64,000 nucleotides of DNA from Clostridiales bacterium (GTDB taxonomy: Bacteria; Bacillota; Clostridia; Christensenellales; Pumilibacteraceae). The DNA lies in assembly GCA_022508485.1 (NCBI GenBank), contig JAFLVD010000001.1, forward strand, positions 62,001 to 126,000. Reading direction: 5' to 3'. This document shows positions 29,486 through 37,403 of this stretch, piece by piece. A program made the position numbers and the translations under genes. Within the stretch, counting starts at the first letter, position 1; every line of letters starts with the position of its first letter. The notes beneath the pieces are model-generated. The model saw nothing but the letters and a program-made list of their open reading frames with translations, was not told the origin of the DNA and searched no databases.

Positions 29486-30496
29486 ATGAAGATTTTAGTT
29501 ACAGGCGGTGCCGGTTATATCGGCTCTCATACGTGCGTTGAGCTTCTCGAAAAAGGTTACGAGGTTGTGGTTATCGATAATTTCGACAATTCCTCGCCTA
29601 AGGCGATATCTCGTGTACAACAGATTACCGGCAAAAAGATTGATTTATACAAGGGCGATTTGCGCAACGGTAAGCTTCTCGACAAGATTTTTACCGAGCA
29701 TAAAATCGACTGGGTAATTCACTTCGCCGGATTGAAGGCGGTGGGCGAAAGCTGCGTAAAGCCTATCGAGTACTACGACAACAATCTGTACGGAACGCTC
29801 GTTCTGACCGATAAAATGCGCAAGTACGGCTGCAAAAAGATTGTGTTTTCTTCGTCGGCTACAGTTTACGGCGACCCAGAATCTTTGCCGCTCACCGAGC
29901 AAAGCAAAACGGGCGGAACGACAAACCCCTACGGCACGAGCAAGTATTTTCAAGAGATTATGCTTAACGACATATATAAGTCGGATAACGAGTGGACGGT
30001 CGTTCTGTTAAGGTACTTTAACCCCGTCGGCGCGCACGAAAGCGGACTTATAGGCGAGGATCCGCAGGGCATTCCCAACAACCTGACGCCGTATATAGCA
30101 AAGGTAGCTATCGGCGCGTTAAAAGAAGTGGGCGTTTTCGGCAACGATTACGACACGCCCGACGGCACCGGCGTAAGGGATTATATCCACGTCGTCGACC
30201 TTGCCAAAGGCCACGTTGCCGCAATCGATAAAATTTCCAAGTCGGGCGTCTATACCTACAATCTCGGCACGGGAATCGGGTATTCCGTTTTGGACGTTAT
30301 AAATGCGTTTAGTAAGGCGTGCGGAAAACAGATTCCGTACTCTATTAAGCCGCGCCGCGCCGGCGACATTGCCGCGTGCTATGCAGACGCAAGTAAAGCG
30401 AAAAAAGAGATCGGCTGGGAAGCAAAGCTCGGTATAGACGACATGTGCGCGTCGCTTTGGAACTGGCAGTCCAAAAATCCAAAAGGCTACAATTAA
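29486..30496 (+). CDS. galE: UDP-glucose 4-epimerase
   Basis: MKILVTGGAGYIGSHTCVELLEKGYEVVVIDNFDNSS, YGTSKYFQEIMLND; internal ATG at 29486 preferred over the ORF-track start. Confidence 0.95.
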   Translation: MKILVTGGAGYIGSHTCVELLEKGYEVVVIDNFDNSSPKAISRVQQITGKKIDLYKGDLRNGKLLDKIFTEHKIDWVIHFAGLKAVGESCVKPIEYYDNNLYGTLVLTDKMRKYGCKKIVFSSSATVYGDPESLPLTEQSKTGGTTNPYGTSKYFQEIMLNDIYKSDNEWTVVLLRYFNPVGAHESGLIGEDPQGIPNNLTPYIAKVAIGALKEVGVFGNDYDTPDGTGVRDYIHVVDLAKGHVAAIDKISKSGVYTYNLGTGIGYSVLDVINAFSKACGKQIPYSIKPRRAGDIAACYADASKAKKEIGWEAKLGIDDMCASLWNWQSKNPKGYN

Positions 30497-30521
30497 ATTC
30501 GACAAAAAGAGGTAATTTACA

Positions 30522-31511
30522 ATGAAACAGCGTTACGACGTAGTGGACGGAAAGGATATATTTATCTACACCATTAAGCGCGACAAGGTGGAAGTCGATA
30601 TTGTCGAGATGGGCGCGCGCATAAACGCCATTCGCGTGGACGGCGTGGACGTTGTACTCGGCTACAATTCGGTTAACGATTATATGGTCGGCGGCGGATA
30701 TATCGGCGCGACGGTAGGACGCGTCGCCAACAGAATAGCAGGCGGTGTCTTTACGCTCGGCGGAAAGGAATACAAACTTTACACAAACAACGGCAAAAAC
30801 CACCTTCACGGCGGCAAGGTCGGCTTCGATAAAAAGATTTTCGTTGTTACGGACTGTACCGACAGCTCGGTTACAATGGAATACGTTAGCCCCGACGGCG
30901 AGGAAAACTACCCGGGAACTCTCAAACTAACCGTAAAATTCACGGTTGAGCACAATTCGCTTATTATCGATTTTACCGCGGTCAGCGACAAGGACACGCT
31001 CTGGTGCCCGACAAACCATGCGTACTTTAATCTTAACGGCGAGCAGAGCGGCGACTGTCTTACAAACCTTCTTCAAATTAACGCCGATTATTATACGCCC
31101 GTCGACGAGGGGCTTATCCCGACAGGTGAAAAGAGGGCGGTAAAAAACACGCCGTTCGACTTTAACACGCCAAAAAACGTCGGTAAGGATATTACGGATA
31201 AGTCGCTCGCTCACACCTCCGGCTACGACCATAACTACGTTTTATCGGACGAGCACGCCGCGCATCTCGAAGGCCCCGATACAGGCATTATCATGGACCT
31301 TTACACAGATATGCCGTGCGTTCAATTCTATTCCGCAGGTAAGATTGTGGAAATTAACGGAAAGAGCGGTATTTACCGTAAGTGGGCCGGATTTTGCTTA
31401 GAGCCGCAATATTGCCCCAATGCAATCAATATGGAAGGCTTCGAAAAACCAATAATCAAAAAAGGCGAAGTAAAAAAGCACTATATCCGCTATCAATTCC
31501 ACAAAAACTGA
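30522..31511 (+). CDS. galM: Aldose 1-epimerase (mutarotase)
   Basis: GARINAIRVDGVDVVLGYNSVNDYMVGGGYIGATVGRVANRI, NNGKNHLHGG, NHAYFNL. Confidence 0.95.
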   Translation: MKQRYDVVDGKDIFIYTIKRDKVEVDIVEMGARINAIRVDGVDVVLGYNSVNDYMVGGGYIGATVGRVANRIAGGVFTLGGKEYKLYTNNGKNHLHGGKVGFDKKIFVVTDCTDSSVTMEYVSPDGEENYPGTLKLTVKFTVEHNSLIIDFTAVSDKDTLWCPTNHAYFNLNGEQSGDCLTNLLQINADYYTPVDEGLIPTGEKRAVKNTPFDFNTPKNVGKDITDKSLAHTSGYDHNYVLSDEHAAHLEGPDTGIIMDLYTDMPCVQFYSAGKIVEINGKSGIYRKWAGFCLEPQYCPNAINMEGFEKPIIKKGEVKKHYIRYQFHKN

Positions 31512-31524
31512 TTTTATATAATAA

Positions 31525-31556
31525 AATTGCTCTCGATACGTCGAGGGCAATTTTTT
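31525..31556 (+). terminator. Rho-independent terminator after galM
   Basis: AAATTGCTCTCGA-tacg-TCGAGGGCAATTTTTT. Confidence 0.85.
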
Positions 31557-31590
31557 GTTTAATTTTTTTAATAATGGTAAAAATTTCGGT

Positions 31591-31833
31591 ATGGATACCT
31601 TGCCGCTTAAAGAAGTAAGTCCCGATTTGTTAAGCGAATTAAGCAGTATAGAAATCGATTGCTATTTATCCGTGCCGGAACGTGTAAAAACGTTTTTAAT
31701 GGCGATAAAATCGCCGTACCTATTTAGCGTTAAAGGAAGAGCGGTAAAAGTTGTTTTTGACGGTTTTTCTGTCAGATCGCTCGAGGACGGGCTTATTTCC
31801 GCGCTGAAAAATATCACAAAAGTATACGATTAA
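31591..31833 (+). CDS. Small protein preceding the recombinase; candidate recombination accessory/directionality factor
   Basis: 80-aa ORF MDTLPLKEVSPDLL...VPERVKTFLMAIKSPYLFSVKGRAVKVVFDGFSVRSLEDGLISALKNITKVYD; resembles small proteins found next to serine recombinases in Firmicutes elements. Confidence 0.55.
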   Translation: MDTLPLKEVSPDLLSELSSIEIDCYLSVPERVKTFLMAIKSPYLFSVKGRAVKVVFDGFSVRSLEDGLISALKNITKVYD

Positions 31834-31846
31834 CCTCTTTTTGCTA

Positions 31847-31875
31847 TTGCATTCGTCGGAAAAATAATGTATAAT
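31847..31875 (+). promoter_or_regulatory. Predicted sigma-A promoter of the serine recombinase
   Basis: TTGCAT 31847-31852, 17-nt spacer, TATAAT 31870-31875; RBS AAGGAAAGG before ATG 31922. Confidence 0.65.
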
Positions 31876-31921
31876 AATTTCGTGCCAAAGCGTCATTATT
31901 CGCCGAAAGGAAAGGTGAATT

Positions 31922-33592
31922 ATGGCAAGACAAAGTAAATATTCCATTTCTCCGCCGCCTGCCGAAAAAATTTGGAAGGCCGGTCTTTACATTAGAATTT
32001 CCCGTGAGGACGGCGACGGTGCGGAAAGCGAGAGCGTTTCGTCTCAGCGCGCTATAACCGAGCAGTTTGTTTCGACTCACGACGATATTATTATAGCCGA
32101 TTATTATATCGACGACGGTTACACGGGTACCGATTTCGACCGTCCCGATTTTAAACGCATGTTCGACGACGTTACATCTAAGCGCATTAACTGCGTTATA
32201 GTAAAGGATTTGTCGCGTTTCGGGCGTAACTATGTAGAAGCCGGGAAGTACCTCGAGGTGCTTTTTCCCATGCTTAACGTTCGGTTTATCGCCGTAAACG
32301 ACATGATAGACAGCATACTCAACCCGTCGTCAATGAACACGATGATGGTTCCCATTAAAAATATCATGAACGACGAGTATTGTAGGGATATTTCCACAAA
32401 GGTTAAAACCTCGCTCGATATCAGACGGAAAAACGGAATGTTTATAGGCTCGTTCGCTTCCTACGGCTACAAAAAGGATCCCTCTGACCGCCACAAGCTT
32501 ATTATAGACGAGGAAGCCGCGCGTACCGTCAGATATATTTTCGATAGGTTTATAAGCGGATACAGTATAATAGGGATTGCACGCGAGCTTAACGAAAGAG
32601 GTGTTCTTAATCCGTCCGAATACAAAAAGAGCTTAGGTCTTAACTATAAACACGCGCATAAAGCCCAAAATTGCGCTCTGTGGTGCGATACGACCGTTCG
32701 TCGTATTCTTAACAGCGAAATATATATCGGACATCTCGTGCAAAAGAAAACCGAAGTCGTAAGCTACAAGGTGCACGTTTGTAAGACGGTCGAAAAAAGT
32801 AAAAACATTAAAGTGGAAAATACTCACGAGCCGATTATACCCGTCGAGGTTTTTTATAAGGCACAAGAGCTTTTATCGCGCGACACTCGATCTACGGCAA
32901 AAGACGGCAGGCTGTCCGTTTTCGCCGGGTTTATTAAGTGCGCCGACTGCGGTCGCGCCATGCAAAAAAGAACGGTCAAAGGCCCTAATAAAAAGTACGA
33001 TTACTACGTTTGTTCCACTTTCCGAAAACTCGATAAAAACAAGTGTACGAAACACGCGATTCGCGCCGACGTTTTGGAAGAAACGGTGCTTGCCGTACTC
33101 AATAAATACATTCAAATAGCAATCGACTTCGATAGGGTAATACGCGAAATCGAAAAATACGACTCATTTAGCGGAAAGTCCGCACGGCTGTTATCGGTTA
33201 TAGAAACTAAAAAGGGCGAGATAGAGTCGGCTAAAAAAATACTGCAAGACATTTATCCCGATTATAAATCGGGACTTCTCAGTCTCGAGAGCTATTTGGC
33301 GCTAAAAGATAGGTACGAAAAAACTATTTCCGATTGCGAAAAGGTAATATCCGCTCTAAATTCGGAAGAGAAAAAAACGACGGCAAATAAAAACAACGAG
33401 TTTATCTCGAAATTTAAAAGTCGGCGTTTTCTTTCGGAACTGACGCGAGAGGTGCTTGTAGAGCTGCTGGATAATATCTATATACACGAAGGCGGCGCGG
33501 TAGAGCTTCACCTTAAATGCCGCGACGAGTTTCTATCCGCAACAGAGTTTTTATATGCAAATAAAGAAAAGGCGACAGAAAACTGCATTTAG
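31922..33592 (+). CDS. Large serine recombinase (SpoIVCA/TnpX-like)
   Basis: AGLYIRISREDGDGAESESVSSQ catalytic motif, VIVKDLSRFGRNYVEAGKYLE, recombinase domain, zinc ribbon (CADCGRAMQKR...YYVCSTFRKLDKNKC), C-terminal coiled coil; 556 aa. Confidence 0.96.
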   Translation: MARQSKYSISPPPAEKIWKAGLYIRISREDGDGAESESVSSQRAITEQFVSTHDDIIIADYYIDDGYTGTDFDRPDFKRMFDDVTSKRINCVIVKDLSRFGRNYVEAGKYLEVLFPMLNVRFIAVNDMIDSILNPSSMNTMMVPIKNIMNDEYCRDISTKVKTSLDIRRKNGMFIGSFASYGYKKDPSDRHKLIIDEEAARTVRYIFDRFISGYSIIGIARELNERGVLNPSEYKKSLGLNYKHAHKAQNCALWCDTTVRRILNSEIYIGHLVQKKTEVVSYKVHVCKTVEKSKNIKVENTHEPIIPVEVFYKAQELLSRDTRSTAKDGRLSVFAGFIKCADCGRAMQKRTVKGPNKKYDYYVCSTFRKLDKNKCTKHAIRADVLEETVLAVLNKYIQIAIDFDRVIREIEKYDSFSGKSARLLSVIETKKGEIESAKKILQDIYPDYKSGLLSLESYLALKDRYEKTISDCEKVISALNSEEKKTTANKNNEFISKFKSRRFLSELTREVLVELLDNIYIHEGGAVELHLKCRDEFLSATEFLYANKEKATENCI

Positions 33593-33753
33593 CGGTCGTC
33601 GACTGATTTATATTATATGTTATTATTTTTGTCGGAAAAACGATAGGGGTTTCAGTTGTGCCCAAAAAACACAATCATATTTACCCCGATTTACATATTT
33701 AAAAATGGATCGAAAAGGACGGAAAAATATACAATAAAAAATAAAACTTTTTT

Positions 33754-33800
33754 ATGGTGTTTTATTGACAATAGCCCCCGCCGCAATGGATACCATGTTT
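33754..33800 (+). other. attR: right junction of the spoVAD intervening element
   Basis: ATGGTG arm 33754-33759, core GCCCCCG 33774-33780, then spoVAD sequence GCCGCAATGGATACC. Confidence 0.85.
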
Positions 33801-34181
33801 ACGCTTCTTACCGAGTCCGGGTATAACGAAAACGACTTTGATATGATTTGCACAGGCGATCTCGGCAAGCTCGGGTCGGATATTTTACGCGATTTAATGC
33901 GTCGACGCGGAATAAAGCTCGGTCAAAACTATATCGACTGCGGCAATATGATGTACAGCGACAAGCAGAATTGCTATCAAGGCGGAAGCGGCTGCGCGTG
34001 TTCCGCCACGGTTTTTAATTCCTATATTATGGAAAAATTGATTTCGGGCGAATTCAGGCGCGTTGCGTATATGGCAACGGGTGCGCTTATGAGCACTCAA
34101 AGCTGTTACCAGGGCGAAACTATACCGGGTATCTGCCACTGCGTTGTTGTGGAAAGCGCATTCGAGGGGGAGGATAAATAA
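33765..34181 (+). CDS. spoVAD: Stage V sporulation protein AD, C-terminal fragment (true SpoVAD sequence from 33780)
   Basis: APAAMDTMFTLLTESGYNENDFDMICTGDLGKLGSDIL...CYQGGSGCACSATV...ATGALMSTQSCYQGETIPGICHCVVVE is the C-terminal third of SpoVAD; spoVAE follows. Confidence 0.95.
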   Translation: MTIAPAAMDTMFTLLTESGYNENDFDMICTGDLGKLGSDILRDLMRRRGIKLGQNYIDCGNMMYSDKQNCYQGGSGCACSATVFNSYIMEKLISGEFRRVAYMATGALMSTQSCYQGETIPGICHCVVVESAFEGEDK

Positions 34182-34555
34182 TGACGGCGTTATCTATGAT
34201 TGGGACTTACGCAGCCGTGTTCGCTACGGGCGGCGCGCTGTGTGCGATTGCAGAGCTTTTAATAGTCAGAACTCGACTAACGCCTGCGCGAATACTCGTA
34301 ATATTTTTAATTGCCGGTATCATTCTGGAAGGAATAGGCGTTTACGATTATATATTTAAGTTCTGCCAGGCAGGAATAAGCGTTCCTATCGTCGGCTTCG
34401 GCGCGGCGCTTGCAAAGGGTTCGATAGAGGCGGCAAGGACGTACGGCTTTATAGGCGCTTTTGCCGGCGGTCTAATTCGAACGGCGTTCGGCGTGGGTAC
34501 AGCTATCGTTATGAGCTATCTTGTAACGCTCATATTCAGCCCGAAAACAAAATAA
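34181..34555 (+). CDS. spoVAE: Stage V sporulation protein AE
   Basis: SpoVAE-type membrane protein (GGALCAIAELLIVRTRLTPARILVIFLIAGIILEGIGVYDYIFKFCQAGISVPIVGFG). Confidence 0.95.
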   Translation: MTALSMIGTYAAVFATGGALCAIAELLIVRTRLTPARILVIFLIAGIILEGIGVYDYIFKFCQAGISVPIVGFGAALAKGSIEAARTYGFIGAFAGGLIRTAFGVGTAIVMSYLVTLIFSPKTK

Positions 34556-34561
34556 TGTATT

Positions 34562-34586
34562 AAGCGCCCAAATGCGGCGCTTTTTT
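34562..34586 (+). terminator. Rho-independent terminator of the spoVA genes
   Basis: AAGCGCC-caaatgc-GGCGCTT followed by a T run. Confidence 0.8.
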
Positions 34587-34611
34587 ATTACGCGATATAA
34601 CTATAAAGGTA

Positions 34612-34641
34612 TTGACTATCGAATACACATAATGGTATACT
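34612..34641 (+). promoter_or_regulatory. Predicted sigma-A promoter of the NusG paralog
   Basis: TTGACT 34612-34617, 18-nt spacer, TATACT 34636-34641. Confidence 0.5.
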
Positions 34642-34674
34642 GATTCGGTATATAAAGCGTTAGTGGTGCGAGGT

Positions 34675-35229
34675 ATGCGCGACAATTACAATTGGTACGT
34701 ATTGTACACCAAAACAAATACAGAATCGCGTGTAATATCCGATTTTTCCGAGGCGTTTAACAACCGAAAACTCGATTATTCAATCGAGCTGTTTTGTCCC
34801 GAGTCGGAGATGTATTACAGAAAAAGCAAGGACGCAACCGGCGGCACGTACAAAAAGCGTCCGCTTTTTCCAAATTACGTTTTTATCGAAACGGACATGC
34901 CCGAAAACGATTTTATAAAAGAATTTTCCGATTTTATTTATAAGTCGAACGACATAATTCGTCTGCTTAAATACGGCACCGGCAGAATAGCCATCGCCGC
35001 CGAAGAGCGAATGAGGTTTGAATATCTGTTTAAAGGCAAGCGCTGTCTCGACCGCTCGGTGGGGATTATAGTAGGGGATAAGATTACGATTACGTTAGGA
35101 CCGCTTAAAGGCTTTGAGGGATTGATTTCGCATATAAACAGACATAACCGCACGGCAACTATTCAGGTAGAAATGTTCGGCGGCGTGATAGAAGCGAAGG
35201 TCGCGCTTGAGATTGTGGAAAAAAGATAA
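34675..35229 (+). CDS. NusG-family paralog (LoaP-like antitermination protein)
   Basis: NGN domain (NWYVLYTKTNTESRVISDF...KKRPLFPNYVFIET) and KOW motif (VGDKITITLGPLKGFEGLISHINRHNRTATIQVEMFG). Confidence 0.85.
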   Translation: MRDNYNWYVLYTKTNTESRVISDFSEAFNNRKLDYSIELFCPESEMYYRKSKDATGGTYKKRPLFPNYVFIETDMPENDFIKEFSDFIYKSNDIIRLLKYGTGRIAIAAEERMRFEYLFKGKRCLDRSVGIIVGDKITITLGPLKGFEGLISHINRHNRTATIQVEMFGGVIEAKVALEIVEKR

Positions 35230-35315
35230 TTTTTTTACCGTCGAAGTCGTCGGGTTTTTGTTATAATAATTATATAAAGTGGCAAAAATACGCTGTATAT
35301 CATATAAATATTTGT

Positions 35316-35993
35316 ATGAGCGTTATTGTGTGCAGCGTAAAAAAGAAACGTCATGTTAAAAGAACGTTGTTTATTATTCTGTTCGTTTTTATTTTAATTT
35401 TGATTGCGGTCTGGATTTTCGTCGCGAAAAACGTCAATCCTGTGATATTAAGAGTGTCCGACGAGCGAATCCGCGCTATATCGCAGGACGCGGTGAGTAA
35501 ATCCGTTTTGGAAGTTATGTCGACCAAAAGCGACGAAAGCCTTGTGTCGATTGTTCGCGACGAGAACAACAAAATACAAAGTGTGGAAATCGACGCCGAT
35601 ACGATAACCTCGATTGCGCAGGACATTACTATTGCGGCGCAAAAAAAGATTAACGAAGCCGGGATTGACGGCGTAAGAATTCCGCTTGGTTCGTTAAGCG
35701 GCGTAACCGTTCTTACCGGCCTCGGTCCCGACGTAAACATTAAAATATACCTTGTCGGCTCTACAAAAACGAGAATAACGTCCGTCTTTTCGGAATCGGG
35801 GATAAATCAAACGCTTCACCGAGTGTATCTCGACATATCCGGCTCGGTTGCGGTTGCCGTGCCCGGAATTCCGTCCACCATAGATACGGAAACGCAGGTA
35901 CTCATGAGCGAGATGATAATAATAGGCGAGGTTCCGCCCACGTATTTAAAGGCGGTAAGCGTAGGCGATATGCTCGATTTAATAGTCAATTAA
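35316..35993 (+). CDS. yunB: Sporulation protein YunB
   Basis: N-terminal TM; ISQDAVSKSVLEVM, IPLGSLSGVTVLTGLGPDVNIKIYLVGS, SGINQTLHRVYLDISGSVAVAVPG. Confidence 0.9.
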   Translation: MSVIVCSVKKKRHVKRTLFIILFVFILILIAVWIFVAKNVNPVILRVSDERIRAISQDAVSKSVLEVMSTKSDESLVSIVRDENNKIQSVEIDADTITSIAQDITIAAQKKINEAGIDGVRIPLGSLSGVTVLTGLGPDVNIKIYLVGSTKTRITSVFSESGINQTLHRVYLDISGSVAVAVPGIPSTIDTETQVLMSEMIIIGEVPPTYLKAVSVGDMLDLIVN

Positions 35994-36086
35994 AAAACAA
36001 TTCAATTTGTCAGCTTCACCGAGATGATTTTTATACGAAACTAAATACGGGGTAAAAATAGGTTTATTAAAATCGCGGTAAAACGG

Positions 36087-36115
36087 TTGCACATATTTAT
36101 TCTTTGTGTTATAAT
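36087..36115 (+). promoter_or_regulatory. Predicted extended -10 sigma-A promoter of pheST
   Basis: TTGCAC 36087-36092, 17-nt spacer, TGT-TATAAT ending 36115. Confidence 0.7.
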
Positions 36116-36121
36116 CAGTCT

Positions 36122-36352
36122 AACAAGATAGATGCGTTTGAGTACGGCACAAGACACGCGCATAATAACAGAGAGCCGCTTATAGCTGAGAGGCGGCACG
36201 CGCCAAAAATATTCACCGTACGAGCACCGCCGCGTAAAGCGTTTTTGTGATTAAGCGGCGGCGTATGCCGCGTTACGAGCAAAATCAAGACCCAATTCGG
36301 GTGGTACCGCGTTGTCCACGCCCCGATCCTTTCGTCGGGGCGTTATTTTTTA
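36122..36352 (+). ncRNA. T-box leader upstream of pheS
   Basis: T-box core AATTCGGGTGGTACCGCG at 36294-36311; specifier loop AAAAATATTCA with Phe codon TTC 36212-36214; terminator CGCCCCGA...TCGGGGCG plus T-rich tract at 36319-36351. Confidence 0.92.
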
Positions 36353-36371
36353 GAGAATGCAGGAGGAACAA

Positions 36372-37403
36372 ATGACACCGGAACAAATCAAGGCCGATTA
36401 TATCGACAAAATCGAGCGCGTCGGGTCCGAAAAAGAGCTTGCTGATTTAAAAGCCGCAATATTCGGTAAGTCGGGCGTAATTACCGAGCTTACGCGTTCG
36501 TTAAAGGATTTGCCAAACGAGGAAAAGCCGGCCGCAGGCAAAAAGATAAACGACCTTCGCGTCGAAATACTCGCACTTTGCGACAAAAAGGAAGCCGAGC
36601 TTCACCGCGCCGCAATCGAAAGGCAGCTTAATTCCGAAACGCTCGATCTTTCCATAGACAAGCCGTTCCGCACGGTCGGGGCGATACACCCGATAAACCA
36701 AATTAAAAAGCGGCTTACCGATTATTTTGTGGGTAACGGCTATATCGTTTACGACAGTCCCGAGATTGAGACCGATTATTATAACTTCCAGGCGCTTAAT
36801 ATTCCGCCCGATCATCCGGCGCGTGATATGCAAGACACGTTTTTTATAGGCGACGGTATGCTGCTTCGCTCGCAGACTTCGAGCGGACAAGTCAGGCTTA
36901 TGGAAAAGGTAAAGCCGCCGCTTAAAATGATTTGCCCGGGCCGAGTTTTTCGCGCCGACGACGACTCTACGCACTCGCCTGTATTCCATCAAATGGAAGG
37001 GCTTGTTGTTGACAAAAACGTAACTCTTTGCGATCTTAAAGGCGCGCTCGAAGGCTTTGCCAAATTTATTTTCGGAGGGCAAACGCGTATTCGCTTCCGT
37101 CCGAGCTATTTCCCGTTCACGGAACCGAGCGTAGAGGTTGACGTTTCGTGCTTTAACTGCGGCGGCGAGGGGTGCAGAGTGTGCAAAAACACCGGCTGGA
37201 TAGAAATTCTCGGCGCAGGTATGGTTAACAGAAAGGTGCTCGCAAATTGCGGAATCGACCCCGACGAATATCAAGGCTTTGCCTTCGGACTGGGGCTTGA
37301 CCGTATTACGATGATACTATGCGAAATTAACGATATAAAACTCTTATGGGAAAACGACGTGCGGTTCTTACGTGCGTTCCGCGGTCAAGGAGGCGACAAA
37401 TGA
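36372..37403 (+). CDS. pheS: Phenylalanyl-tRNA synthetase alpha subunit
   Basis: Class II aaRS motifs (MKPPLKMICPGRVFRADDDSTHSPVFHQMEGLVV-like, RFRPSYFPFTEPSVEVDVSC); T-box upstream; start ATG 36372 after AGGAGGAA. Confidence 0.97.
   Translation: MTPEQIKADYIDKIERVGSEKELADLKAAIFGKSGVITELTRSLKDLPNEEKPAAGKKINDLRVEILALCDKKEAELHRAAIERQLNSETLDLSIDKPFRTVGAIHPINQIKKRLTDYFVGNGYIVYDSPEIETDYYNFQALNIPPDHPARDMQDTFFIGDGMLLRSQTSSGQVRLMEKVKPPLKMICPGRVFRADDDSTHSPVFHQMEGLVVDKNVTLCDLKGALEGFAKFIFGGQTRIRFRPSYFPFTEPSVEVDVSCFNCGGEGCRVCKNTGWIEILGAGMVNRKVLANCGIDPDEYQGFAFGLGLDRITMILCEINDIKLLWENDVRFLRAFRGQGGDK

Larger units (their letters stand above)
9031..33778 (+). mobile_element. 24,748-bp serine-recombinase intervening element interrupting spoVAD, carrying a galactan/galactose utilisation locus
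   Basis: spoVAD halves at both ends, shared GCnCCCG core in direct orientation, large serine recombinase next to the right end, in-frame SpoVAD restored on joining; no conjugation, replication or phage structural genes seen inside. Confidence 0.9.

Noticed and set aside
9031-33778. Element as a prophage or integrative conjugative element
   Set aside because: No capsid, terminase, tail, relaxase, type IV secretion or replication genes could be recognised among the ORFs
33765-33779. TTG start of the 33765 ORF as a genuine separate gene start
   Set aside because: No RBS; the TTGACA is better explained as the -35 half of the circle-junction promoter, and the real SpoVAD sequence starts at the crossover
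36122-36352. T-box leader before pheS as a novelty
   Set aside because: T-box with a TTC specifier before pheST is well-established biology; listed as a feature only
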